64,000 bases of DNA. It comes from Lachnospiraceae bacterium. Lineage in GTDB: Bacteria > Bacillota > Clostridia > Lachnospirales > Lachnospiraceae. The notes below the pieces were generated by a model. The model was not told the DNA's origin and searched no databases. It saw only the letters and a program-made list of their open reading frames with translations. Below are positions 33,373 to 43,247 of the stretch, in pieces. The stretch lies in the NCBI GenBank assembly GCA_021202335.1, contig JAJQDE010000027.1, positions 1 through 64,000 of the forward strand, given 5' to 3'. The translations under genes were made by a program, and so were the position numbers. Position 1 is the stretch's first letter. Each line of letters begins with the position of its first letter.

Positions 33373-36300
33373 TTATTTGATTACAAATGTCTTTGTCACT
33401 GTTCCGGAATAGCTGCCGATTCCCGTAATTACAGCGGTCGCCGTTCCGCGCAGGTCGTTATTGGTATATACCACCGTATAATCTTTGTTGAGCTTCAGGC
33501 TCCTGCCGTTCACCTTAACTGTCAGCTTCGGCGTCAGCGCCTTGCCCTTATAGGTCTGCACCTTAATGTCCGCCACGCATGAAGCGTCAAGCTTCGCTTG
33601 CGTAATGCAGAAGGTCTTTGTGACCGTCGCTTTCGATGTGCCATCGGCATAGCCAAGCCCCGTCGCCGTAATTTCAGCCGTTGGAACTGCTGCCGAATTT
33701 TCATTCGCGACATTCTTTGCGTTGGTATATTTCACCTTGTATGCCGTGCCCTGCTTAAGCGTAAGCTCCTTGCCTGTTGCCTTAAGCGTAAATGTGACAG
33801 TGGGCTTAAGATTGCTTCCCGTATAAGCCGCGTTTTCAACCTTCACCGCAAAATCGCTAAGCGAGGTCGGATGTATTTCAAACGTCGTTTCGTATTTGCC
33901 GGTATAGTTGCCCTTGCCCTTGATTACTGCCGTGGCAAGCCAGGTTCCGTCTGAGGACTGCTTACCCTTCACATTATCCTTGAAGCTTACCGTATAATCC
34001 TTGCCGCTTACAAGGCTGATTAAGTTTGAAGCATCCGCCTGCACACCGTTATTCTTTGCCGCAACCGTCGCGTTTACGGTAAAGTCAGGCTTAAGCGCAT
34101 ATCCGGTATAATAGAGCACCGTTTCTTCATTGTTCGTCTTTGCAAGATATACCGTCGAAGCCGATAATCCGCAGTTTTCAATATCCGCCTTTGTAATCTT
34201 GAAGTAAACAATCTTTTCTCCCGCGTAATCTCCGTCGCCGGTAATTATCAGCTTCGCTCTGCTGCCTACATTTATGTTGTCCTCATACTCAAGCTCATAG
34301 CTTCCCGAGCTTGAAGTCAGCGGCTCCGTCGCCCCATAAGGAGTGATTGTCAATCCGCACGGCGTGCCGGCGTCTGTATATTCGGTCAGCTCCACCTTAC
34401 TGCCCGTAAACTGCGCCGCCTCCGTCTTGACCTTAGCGTAAGAAAGATTGTGCGCCTTGTCAGTCACCTTAAGAGTAACCGTCGTCGTTCCGCCGTAGTT
34501 GCCTATGCCCGTAAGCAGCAGAGAGTAGGTGCCCATATCCGTGGCGAATTTCTCCTTGCTGTTTGCAAGCGCCGTATAACCGATATCCTTTTCGGAAGAC
34601 TCCGACGATGTAAAGGTATATCCCGTAATCTCAAAATCGCGTCCGAGCGTTAATGTCCCCGAGGTATCGGAGGTTATTGTAACCGTCGCCTTCTGCGCCT
34701 TTCCCGTATATACGAGCGCCTTCGCCTTCGCCTCAATCTGCGTGCCGCTTATCTTCTGCGTTGATATTGAAAAGGTTTTCGTAACAGTTCCCGCAAAGCC
34801 GCCCTTTCCTTTAATTATCATTGTCGCAGGTTGTTCGGTTCCGGTGGCTTTTTTGTTATTCTTATAGCTTACGGTGTAATCCGTGCCCTTCTTTAATGTA
34901 TAAGAGCCGTATTTAAGCGTAACATTCGGCTTGATTGCCTTGCCCGTGTAAGAGCCGCCCGCAATCGAGGATACCGTAATATCGCCCGCCTCCTCAAGCT
35001 CGTTAATATCCGCCTTTACAACCTTAAAAGTTTTAGTCACCGAGCCGGTATAGTACGCGTTGCTCTCCTCAGCCACCACATGCACCTTCGCCGTGCCGAC
35101 CTTAATATTCTTTTCGTACTCTACGGTGTAATCCGTGCCCTCCGTAAGGTATGTTTCGCCATTATCAAAGGTTACGGCTACCGTACCGTATTCAACCTCC
35201 TCGCCGCCAAGGTAAGCAAGGTCGCCGGGCACCGCGCTGCCGTCATACGTAATCACCGCGTCCGCAAGCGATTTCGCTTTCACTATCGCAAAGCTAAGCG
35301 TCGCCGTTCCCGTAAAGGCGCCTGTTCCCGTTATGGTCGCCGCGGCTACGCTCGCATCGGTCGTGCATTCGGTATTATTGCTGTATTCCACGGTATAATC
35401 CTTACCCTCCGAAAGCGTATATCCGAGGTAGGTTCCCGTAATCTCAGGCTCAATCGCCGACCCCGTGTAAATCTGATTTCTAATCGATGCGAAGGTTACA
35501 TCGCCAATGCTCACAGCACCGTCCGCAAGCTCACTTGCCGCCTTTATATCAGCCGACACCCTGACAGGGTACTTCGGCATCAGAAACCATGCGTTTCCGG
35601 CACTGTCAATGTTTTCTTTGATGCTTATTTTCGCGCTCTCCGCTTCTTCGTCCGTAAGCGTTGTGTTGTACAAATAAATATCATTTACAAAATATCCGTC
35701 GTCCGGTGTTACCGCGACCGTTACCTTCTCGCCTGACTGCGCATAGGCTTCGCTCACGCTGATGTCTGCATGGTCGTTCGTATCGGCAGTCACCGCGAAG
35801 GTTCCGTACAGATATGTATCGTCGATGCTTCCCCATGAGCCTGTCGCCGTGCTGTTGATTTCAAAGCCGACCGTCACCGCATCGCCGTCCTCCACAGTAA
35901 AGCCTGACACCTCGGGCTGCGCCCAGTTGAGCCATCCCGAAAATTCAAATTCGGTTTTCATCGTATATGATGAGGTGTTACCGTCGTCGTCCGTCGACGT
36001 TATCGTGACATAAGCATATGAAATATTGTCCGCGCCGAACGAGCCGCCCTGCGCATATCCGCCAAAGGTGTATGTTCCTGCCGGAAGCCCCGTCACCGCC
36101 TGCGATATCGTCATGTCAAAGCCCGCATCGTCGCGCCAAAAATTCATTCCATAGCTGCCTGAACGGGGATTTTCCGTTGTCGGAGCCACCGCGTAATGCT
36201 CGGAATCCGGAGTCGACGTATCCACGCTTCCGTCTGAGCTGTAATTAGTTACTACCCACGGATCCTGACCATCCTCAAAGCCCGGGTTATCCAGCAGATT

Positions 36301-39300
36301 ATACTCGTCGCCCGTCACGACCTTTATTGTCAGATACACATCGTATTTTTCCACGACGTTCTTCTCGCCGTTGTTATATGAGCACGTAACAACGCCGTCA
36401 ACAGTATATTCGCCCTCCTTGTCCGTGGAAACAAGCTTCTGCTGATCCTCGTCCCACTTTACGGGGAACTCCTGCGTGCTCTTGTCGTTGAATTTTGCCG
36501 TAACCGTGGACGGCCATTCAATCTCATCGCCGATACCGACCTCAAGCTCCGTGTTCTTCGTCATATATGAAATGCTTGTCGTCGCCGACGACGCGCCCGT
36601 CCTTATATAGCTGTATGAGTTCAGCGACTCAAGCGCAATTCCTTCAAAATCAAACCACGACTGATTGTCGACCGCGCTGCCGCCGTACCAAAGCCCGGCA
36701 TCCTCAGGGTCATACTCCGCGGAGTAGCTTGAAGCCCAGCCCGAGCCATACTTTTCCCAAAGAGCCTTGTTTTGGCTGTACTGTGAGCTGTTGATCGTAC
36801 CGTCGTCATTATATGCGTAAGCTACGGGAATCCACGCCGGCTCCCAATAGAACACGCCTATTCCGTTCGTGACTCCGTTCACTGCCGCAACAACCGCGCG
36901 CAGCTCGTCAACCTGCCCCTGCACGGAAATATCGTACTGCAAATTCTGTCCGCTGGTCTTTGGCGCGGAATTATCGTGTCCATCGCCGTCGTCCCATGAC
37001 CACGCCCATGAGGTTTCCGCTACCATAACCTGTTTGCCGTAGGTAGACGCGACATACTCAAGCGCGCTTGTAAGCGATGATGTGTCCGACTCTGTCGTTG
37101 ATGTTTCATGCCAGTACGGATAGTATGAGGTCGCGAATACATCATAATCCACCCCATAGGTATCCAGCCTTGCCGCAATGCTGCTAAAGCCGTCCTCCGG
37201 GTCCGTATAGTGCAGCGCAACCTTTACCGCTGTCTTATCACCCAAATATTTCTCACTGTACTCTCTTACCGCCTTGCTGCCCGCATTGAAAAGGGCTGCC
37301 ACATTTGCTGCCGCCGTTTCACCCGCAACACCGGTGTTTGTTTCGTTTCCTACCTGGACCATGCCTACGTCAACGCCGTTTTTATAGAGCGTTTCAAGGC
37401 TGCTGTATGTAAAGTCATAAAGCGCCTCGACCTTCTCATCAACACTCATGCTCTCCCATGCCTTCGGCGCAGTGTATTTAGACGGATCCGCCCAAAAGTC
37501 CGAATAGTGGAAGTCAATCAGCACCCGAAGCCCCGCCGCTGTCGCAAGCTTACCGAGCTTCACGGCTGTTTCAAGGTCGTTATGCCCGCCGCCGTAGCTG
37601 TTTCCGCTTGAATCATACGGATTGTTCCAAACACGGATGCGCACCCAGTTCGTGCCGCCATTTTTCAAAGCCTCAAAAAATTCAGCGTCGCTTAAAGCGT
37701 TTCCGTCCGCGTCCTTAAATACCGCGCCGCTCTCAATAATCGAGATGTACGACGACACGTCCGCGCCTGTGATGAAGTCGTCCGAGAGCGCAACCTTTTC
37801 TACGTTTACGGAGGCCTCTGTAGCATACTTTAACGCCTCGATTGCCGCCGTAAGCGCTTCAATGGCTCCGTCAATCTCTTCGTCTGTCGTTTCTTCGTTT
37901 TCCGCGACCTCTTTTGCGGATTTCAGCGCCGACTCAAGCGCTTCCCATGTCGCCACCGTATAGTCCGCTTCCACAAGGCTCTCAGCCTCCGCAATCAGCG
38001 CCTGAAGCTGCGCCAGCTTGCTGATAGTGTCGGAAAGCACACCGTCCTTATAATATATATAACCCGAGAACACGGGCGTAATGTCCACGTTCCAATCATC
38101 AGCTGTCCCACCGTTGATGAAATTCATCTGCCATGTGTATGAACCGTCATTATCCGTATATAATTGGAATACCTGCTCTCCATCATCCGCATCCGGCACG
38201 GCAAAGGTCAGATAATACCAGTTTGACGCCGACTCATCGGCTGTCATATCGTAATAGAGATTGCCCCACTCGTCCGTACCATCCGCCGTCAGTGCCGCAG
38301 CCGTGCCCGTAGTGGAGTCAAGGGTTTTTATCTCCTCTCCGCTCATGATTGCGGGCGTTCCCGTATTGTCATACACATACAGTGTCACATTTCTGAGCGC
38401 TGCCGTCGCATCATCGCCGGCATAGGCTACGGAATCCTTAACCGCATACTGCTCTGCATCGCCTGAAACAAGCGCGGCATAAATCTCCGTATAATTCCAC
38501 TGCTGAGAGCATGACCATATTGAACTGCCATCCACATAGTCGCCGTTCTCATCAACAGACGCGGTGTAAATTTCAAAGCCCTCGGATGTGTTGGCAGTAT
38601 CTCCAAACTCCATATCAATACTGTACCAGCCCGAATATGCCGTTTCGTTCATGAGATAAAAGGTTGTTCCGCTCCACGGCGTCCAGCTTGCTGCTTCGGC
38701 ATCGCCCCAAGTGATGGTTTTCTGCCATGAATACACGCCCACCGCATAATCCGTTTCGCCCACATAATAGTATAAGGTAATCGCGGCATTGCTGACCACC
38801 ATCGCATCCACGGCTTCCTTGAGTGCCGTATACGCATCCGTGATGTCGTCGCCTGTCGTCGTTTCGGCATCGTCGTCGCTTACGTCCGCGTAGGTTCCGT
38901 CTATCAGCGTGTTTGCCGCCTCTAAAGCACTGCTGAATGTGCTCCACAGCTCCTCATCGTAGCTGGTCTCGCCGTTTTCCGTAATCGCCGTTACATCATC
39001 CGATGCGACAAGCTCCTTTAGCATTGCAAGCGTGATGCCCTCCGCAAGCTCAATTGATGAATAGAAGGTTCCGCCCTTATAATATACATCTCCGTCAAAT
39101 ACGGGGGAGATGTCAGTATTGTAATCATCAGCCGTTCCGCCGTTGATAAAATTTGTTACCCAGCCTGACGAATCCTCCGAATAGAGCTGGCATACTGTAT
39201 CACCCTCGTCCCCCGCGGGAACAGAGAAGGTAAGATAATACCAGCTTTCCTCATCCTCAACTGCCGTCATGGAATAGAAATTTCCCCAGTCCTCAGTGTA

Positions 39301-40899
39301 GGATGCCGTAAGCGCCGTGACCGTTCCCTCATCCTCATCAACATATGAAAGCTCTGTGTCGGAACCGACTTCAATCGCTGGCGTTCCCGCGGCATCGTAC
39401 ACATACAATGTCACGTTTCTCATCAGTGCCGTTATATTGTCGCTTCCCGTGTAAAGCACGGAATTTTTTACCGCATAGTCAGTATCATCGCCGGAAATCA
39501 ATGCGGCGTAGACGTCTGTATTGTTCCATTGCGGGTCGCATTGATATACCATGCTGACTGTATAATTTCCATCCGTATCGCTTGAAGCCGTATAAACATT
39601 AAATCCCGTACTTGTGTCCGTCACATCTTCAAATGTAAGCTCAATGCTGTACCAGCCCGTATAATCATTCTCCGTCATCAAACGGCAATCCGCACTTTCC
39701 CAGTCCGACGGTGTCCAATCCGCCTCTTCTGCGCTGTCAGCCGTTATAGATGTATCCCAAGCGGCAATTCCTACCTCATAATCCGTTTCACCAACGTAAT
39801 AGTAGAATGTTACTTCAATTGCCTCAAGCTCCAGCCCTTCAGCCGCCGCTTCCAGCGCCTCATATGCTTCGGTAATCTCACTCGCGCTGTTGTCGTCAGT
39901 TTTGTCGCTGTCTTCCAAAATTGTCTTGGCATCGCTCAATGCCGTTGACATTGCCGACCATGAAGCCGATGTGTATTTTGACTCATCATAATCTTTATAA
40001 GTATCATACAGGGTCTGAAGCTGCTCTTTTGTATAATAGTCGGCAACAGCCTCAAGCACGATGTTATCTATATGAATATCCTCTCCATCGGTATTGCTTG
40101 TACCTGATGGATAAAGCGTGCCCGAAACCTTAACTGTCACACTCGAATTATTGTCACCTGTTATTTCAAAGCTGTCCGTTGTCAGCGTACTCCATGTTCC
40201 CCACGCCGATGAAGCCGAGCTTAAATCCATTGACGCAAGCGTGGTATCATCACCCGAAGTCACAGTCAGAGTAAAGCTGTCGGAGCTGTACACGCCGCCA
40301 ACATCCACTGACGCCTTATACGTGCCCTCATCAACACTTTCCAGTGTCTGACTTGCAGATACTGATGTTTCAGAGTTTGCCCACTTATATAAATAAGTTG
40401 TAGTATTAGCGGTATTATATTCGTCTGTCGTATAAGTTAAATTTGTTATCTCCCACGATTCATCAGTCGAATCCTCAAAATCCCCGTTCGTCAGCAGATT
40501 GCCGTCCGTCGTTTCCTCGTCTGTTGTATCTTCATCCGAGTCCGACTCCTCTTCCAAAAGCTCCTCTTCTGAATCTGACTCCTCTTCCGAGTCCGACTCC
40601 TCTTCCGAATCCGACTCCTCTTCTGAGCCTGACTCCTCTTCCAAAAGCTCCTCTTCTGAGTCTGACTCCTCCTCCAAAAGCTCCTCCTCTGAGCCTGACT
40701 CCTCCTCTGAGTCTGATTCCTCCTCCAAAAGCTCCTCCTCCGAAGCTTTTACTTCTGTTTCCTCTGAAGCTTCTGCTTCTACTTCTGCTTCTTCAGTCTG
40801 TTCAGCCGCGCTGACCCCAAATCCCGGGACAGTGCTTCCCGTAAAGACCAGTGTCGCCGTAAGCAGCCAGCACAGGAATTTTTCTGTTACCTTTTTCAT
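33373..40899 (-). CDS. Giant multidomain secreted arabinogalactan endo-beta-1,4-galactanase (GH53) with acidic N-terminal repeats, CBM-like modules, FIVAR-like linkers, an X-domain duplication and Ig-like stalk repeats
   Basis: GADVSSYISIIESGAVF...GTNWVRIRVWNNPYDSSGNSYGGGHNDLETAVKLGK...LIDFHYSDFWADPSK...VQVGNETNTG; start reassigned to ATG 40899 (MKKVTEKFLCWLLTATLVFTGSTVPG) behind RBS GGAGAGG. Confidence 0.9.
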   Translation of the reverse strand: MKKVTEKFLCWLLTATLVFTGSTVPGFGVSAAEQTEEAEVEAEASEETEVKASEEELLEEESDSEEESGSEEELLEEESDSEEELLEEESGSEEESDSEEESDSEEESDSEEELLEEESDSDEDTTDEETTDGNLLTNGDFEDSTDESWEITNLTYTTDEYNTANTTTYLYKWANSETSVSASQTLESVDEGTYKASVDVGGVYSSDSFTLTVTSGDDTTLASMDLSSASSAWGTWSTLTTDSFEITGDNNSSVTVKVSGTLYPSGTSNTDGEDIHIDNIVLEAVADYYTKEQLQTLYDTYKDYDESKYTSASWSAMSTALSDAKTILEDSDKTDDNSASEITEAYEALEAAAEGLELEAIEVTFYYYVGETDYEVGIAAWDTSITADSAEEADWTPSDWESADCRLMTENDYTGWYSIELTFEDVTDTSTGFNVYTASSDTDGNYTVSMVYQCDPQWNNTDVYAALISGDDTDYAVKNSVLYTGSDNITALMRNVTLYVYDAAGTPAIEVGSDTELSYVDEDEGTVTALTASYTEDWGNFYSMTAVEDEESWYYLTFSVPAGDEGDTVCQLYSEDSSGWVTNFINGGTADDYNTDISPVFDGDVYYKGGTFYSSIELAEGITLAMLKELVASDDVTAITENGETSYDEELWSTFSSALEAANTLIDGTYADVSDDDAETTTGDDITDAYTALKEAVDAMVVSNAAITLYYYVGETDYAVGVYSWQKTITWGDAEAASWTPWSGTTFYLMNETAYSGWYSIDMEFGDTANTSEGFEIYTASVDENGDYVDGSSIWSCSQQWNYTEIYAALVSGDAEQYAVKDSVAYAGDDATAALRNVTLYVYDNTGTPAIMSGEEIKTLDSTTGTAAALTADGTDEWGNLYYDMTADESASNWYYLTFAVPDADDGEQVFQLYTDNDGSYTWQMNFINGGTADDWNVDITPVFSGYIYYKDGVLSDTISKLAQLQALIAEAESLVEADYTVATWEALESALKSAKEVAENEETTDEEIDGAIEALTAAIEALKYATEASVNVEKVALSDDFITGADVSSYISIIESGAVFKDADGNALSDAEFFEALKNGGTNWVRIRVWNNPYDSSGNSYGGGHNDLETAVKLGKLATAAGLRVLIDFHYSDFWADPSKYTAPKAWESMSVDEKVEALYDFTYSSLETLYKNGVDVGMVQVGNETNTGVAGETAAANVAALFNAGSKAVREYSEKYLGDKTAVKVALHYTDPEDGFSSIAARLDTYGVDYDVFATSYYPYWHETSTTESDTSSLTSALEYVASTYGKQVMVAETSWAWSWDDGDGHDNSAPKTSGQNLQYDISVQGQVDELRAVVAAVNGVTNGIGVFYWEPAWIPVAYAYNDDGTINSSQYSQNKALWEKYGSGWASSYSAEYDPEDAGLWYGGSAVDNQSWFDFEGIALESLNSYSYIRTGASSATTSISYMTKNTELEVGIGDEIEWPSTVTAKFNDKSTQEFPVKWDEDQQKLVSTDKEGEYTVDGVVTCSYNNGEKNVVEKYDVYLTIKVVTGDEYNLLDNPGFEDGQDPWVVTNYSSDGSVDTSTPDSEHYAVAPTTENPRSGSYGMNFWRDDAGFDMTISQAVTGLPAGTYTFGGYAQGGSFGADNISYAYVTITSTDDDGNTSSYTMKTEFEFSGWLNWAQPEVSGFTVEDGDAVTVGFEINSTATGSWGSIDDTYLYGTFAVTADTNDHADISVSEAYAQSGEKVTVAVTPDDGYFVNDIYLYNTTLTDEEAESAKISIKENIDSAGNAWFLMPKYPVRVSADIKAASELADGAVSIGDVTFASIRNQIYTGSAIEPEITGTYLGYTLSEGKDYTVEYSNNTECTTDASVAAATITGTGAFTGTATLSFAIVKAKSLADAVITYDGSAVPGDLAYLGGEEVEYGTVAVTFDNGETYLTEGTDYTVEYEKNIKVGTAKVHVVAEESNAYYTGSVTKTFKVVKADINELEEAGDITVSSIAGGSYTGKAIKPNVTLKYGSYTLKKGTDYTVSYKNNKKATGTEQPATMIIKGKGGFAGTVTKTFSISTQKISGTQIEAKAKALVYTGKAQKATVTITSDTSGTLTLGRDFEITGYTFTSSESSEKDIGYTALANSKEKFATDMGTYSLLLTGIGNYGGTTTVTLKVTDKAHNLSYAKVKTEAAQFTGSKVELTEYTDAGTPCGLTITPYGATEPLTSSSGSYELEYEDNINVGSRAKLIITGDGDYAGEKIVYFKITKADIENCGLSASTVYLAKTNNEETVLYYTGYALKPDFTVNATVAAKNNGVQADASNLISLVSGKDYTVSFKDNVKGKQSSDGTWLATAVIKGKGNYTGKYETTFEIHPTSLSDFAVKVENAAYTGSNLKPTVTFTLKATGKELTLKQGTAYKVKYTNAKNVANENSAAVPTAEITATGLGYADGTSKATVTKTFCITQAKLDASCVADIKVQTYKGKALTPKLTVKVNGRSLKLNKDYTVVYTNNDLRGTATAVITGIGSYSGTVTKTFVIK
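40500..40765 (-). repeat. Low-complexity tandem repeat encoding (E)EESDSEEELLEEESGS
   Basis: Repeated 'gagtctgactcctcctccaaaagctcctcctc'-type units. Confidence 0.85.
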
Positions 40900-40967
40900 A
40901 AGTTCAACCTCTCCTTTCCACAAAACAAGCAATTTCTTTTTGTTAATTTTGAACAATTATAACACGT

Positions 40968-40980
40968 AAAAAAAAAAAAA
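40968..40980. promoter_or_regulatory. 13-bp A/T homopolymer in the upstream region of the GH53 gene
   Basis: cgt-A13-ttgtgg about 70 bp upstream of ATG 40899 (T13 on the gene's sense strand). Confidence 0.6.
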
Positions 40981-41067
40981 TTGTGGATTTTTACCAAGGT
41001 TGAACTATTTTGCGCCAAATAGCGTCGAAAATGGGCACAACTTTTCCCGCCATAAAATGGCATAAGT

Positions 41068-41397
41068 TCAACAGACCGTCAAACGCTTTATCCGGCGGAT
41101 ATACGCCTCAAGTCTGCCGAAGAAATTCCCCGGCTGTGACCAATGCACAATCCGGATTCTATCATCCCTTTGAATAAGCATATCTTCCATATGAAGTCCG
41201 AGCATTTGGCTCAAAATGAAAAGATTATCAATTGACGGCATGCTCTGACCCTTATACCAGCGGTAAATCGGCTGCGGGCACGAAAGCCCCAGCGCCTGCT
41301 GCACCTCGCCGACGGAATATCCGCCCTCCTGCACAAGGCGCTTAATCAGCCCGCCCGTCATCAGCATGTCAGTTGAAGTACATTTAGGTTTACTCAT
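41068..41397 (-). CDS. Small XRE-type HTH regulator
   Basis: MSKPKCTSTDMLMTGGLIKRLVQEGGYSVGEVQQALGLSCPQPIYRWYKGQSMPSIDNLFILSQML. Confidence 0.75.
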   Translation of the reverse strand: MSKPKCTSTDMLMTGGLIKRLVQEGGYSVGEVQQALGLSCPQPIYRWYKGQSMPSIDNLFILSQMLGLHMEDMLIQRDDRIRIVHWSQPGNFFGRLEAYIRRIKRLTVC

Positions 41398-41609
41398 AGT
41401 TTTCCTCATTTCCACGAACATATTTTCACTTTTATTATAAATGAGAAGCTTCTGTGAGTAAATATTTTTTAAAATTTTCCATTGGACATTTAATCCAAAT
41501 TGTTCCGAACCAAACAGAAAATTCCAATTTCCAAAGAACCTGACCTTCGAAAAAGAAATCACAGAGCTGTTATGAATTTTTAACAATTCAAGCATTAAAA
41601 TTATTCCCC

Positions 41610-41638
41610 TTGACAATTTATTGCGTCAAATCCATAAT
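41610..41638 (+). promoter_or_regulatory. Promoter of the decayed dinJ with embedded TTGAC-N10-GTCAA inverted repeat
   Basis: TTGACA (41610-41615), 17-nt spacer, CATAAT (41633-41638). Confidence 0.6.
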
Positions 41639-41659
41639 AAGCATAAGGATGCGGAGCGT

Positions 41660-41920
41660 ATGGGTAAGAATGTTACATTACAAGTGCGTATGGATGCTGA
41701 TGTTAAAGAGAAAGCGGAGCTTTTATATAAACGTTTGGGAACATCCTTGGAAGAAGCAGTAAGAATGTTTGCTGTTCAGAGCTTGGAGGATAATACCCTG
41801 CCATTGGCGTTATATAAAAATAAAAGATGTGAAAGGATTTGAATCGCTGCCGGTGAAATTAATGTGCCTGATGAAATTGATTTTTGCAACGATGAGATAG
41901 AGAATTTATTTAATATGTGA
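41660..41920 (+). pseudogene. RelB/DinJ-family antitoxin with an in-frame TGA; no partner toxin recognised
   Basis: MGKNVTLQVRMDADVKEKAELLYKRLGTSLEEAVRMFAVQSLEDNTLPLALYKNKRCERI-*-IAAGEINVPDEIDFCNDEIENLFNM; stop at 41840-41842 with the same frame continuing to TGA at 41918-41920. Confidence 0.72.
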
Positions 41921-42074
41921 TAGAGGAATATAGCATGAAATGTATGTATAGTCTAAACACTTTGATATACGGCAATCAGATAAAACACACTTTTTTCACA
42001 AAATAAACTTGTTTTGGACACAATTGTCTTGTATCATAATAATTGTTAACAGAAACACCCTTTCCCTTTTTAGA

Positions 42075-42101
42075 CCCCGGTTCCCCGCCGGGGCCTTTTT
42101 T
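42075..42101 (+). terminator. Rho-independent terminator
   Basis: CCCCGG (42075-42080) pairs with CCGGGG (42088-42093), followed by ccTTTTTTT. Confidence 0.6.
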
Positions 42102-42134
42102 ATCGTATATGTGCCAACGGCACATTCTTTATCC

Positions 42135-43247
42135 CTATCCCTCCAGCGCCGCAATGTCGCGCAGATACCCGGGAACCTGCAAATGCTGCGGGCAGTTTTT
42201 CACGCATTTTCCGCAGGCAATGCAGTCTGACGCGCGCCCCTTGCCAAAGGTAATGCGCTCGTGATACATTTTTGAAAAGTTCCCGTTTATTTTATAATTG
42301 TTATAAAGCCCGAAAAGCCCCGGAATGGCAATATTTTTAGGGCATACCTCCATGCAGTAGCCGCACGAGGTGCAGGGAATTGACGTCCTTTGATTTATAA
42401 GCTCCACAATCTCCGCCAAAAGCTCCCTTTCCTTCCCGTCCAAGGGCTGCGGGTCGTCCATCGTCCTGATATTTTCCGCCACCTGCGCCGCGCTGCTCAT
42501 TCCGCTCAGCACCATCATCACGTTGTCAAGCCCCGCCGCAAACCTAAGCGCATACGAAGCGGCGGACACGCCCGGTCCGTGCTGCTCCAAAAGCGCCTGT
42601 GCCGCCTCGGGAAGCGCCGCGAGGGTTCCGCCCTTTACAGGCTCCATGACAATCACCGGCTTTTTGTGCGCCGCCGCTGTTTCATAGCATTTTCGCGACT
42701 GTATAATCTCGTTTTCCCAGTCAAGATAATTAATCTGGAGCTGCACAAAATCCACCTCGGGGTGCGCAGTCAATATCCCGTCAAGCGTTTCGGCATCGTC
42801 GTGGAAGGAAAAGCCAAAGTTCCTGATTTTCCCCTCCTCCTTCTTTTTCATCGCAAATGTAAAGCCGTCAAGCTCCTTCGTCTTTTTGTATCTGTCCTTA
42901 CCCATATTGTGCATGAGATAATAGTCGAAATATTCCACACCGGTGCGCTCAAGCTGCCTCTCAAAATACACCGGGTACTCGTCCGCCGACTTGACAATCA
43001 CCGTCGGCATCTTATCCGCAAGGATATAGCTGTCCCTGTCGTATCTCTCCACGAGCGCCTTTTTAAGCGCGCCCTCCGAACATTCATTATGATACAGATA
43101 CGCGGTGTCAAAATAGCAAAAGCCCGCCTGCATGAACAAATCCACCATTTTATTCAGTTCTTCATAATCAATCGATGTCTTATCCTCCGGATTGGTAAGC
43201 GGCAGACGCATCGCCCCAAAGCCCAGTTTTTTTATTTTTCCAGCCAA
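42135..43247 (-). CDS. Aldo/keto reductase with C-terminal 4Fe-4S ferredoxin-type domain
   Basis: LGFGAMRLPL; CTSCGYCMEVCPKNI; CIACGKCVKNCPQHL. Confidence 0.9.
   Translation of the reverse strand: MAGKIKKLGFGAMRLPLTNPEDKTSIDYEELNKMVDLFMQAGFCYFDTAYLYHNECSEGALKKALVERYDRDSYILADKMPTVIVKSADEYPVYFERQLERTGVEYFDYYLMHNMGKDRYKKTKELDGFTFAMKKKEEGKIRNFGFSFHDDAETLDGILTAHPEVDFVQLQINYLDWENEIIQSRKCYETAAAHKKPVIVMEPVKGGTLAALPEAAQALLEQHGPGVSAASYALRFAAGLDNVMMVLSGMSSAAQVAENIRTMDDPQPLDGKERELLAEIVELINQRTSIPCTSCGYCMEVCPKNIAIPGLFGLYNNYKINGNFSKMYHERITFGKGRASDCIACGKCVKNCPQHLQVPGYLRDIAALEG

Noticed and set aside
40443-40969. Plus-strand Ser- or Pro/Leu-rich ORFs opposite the galactanase N-terminus
   Set aside because: Shadows of the EEESDSEEE-coding repeat.
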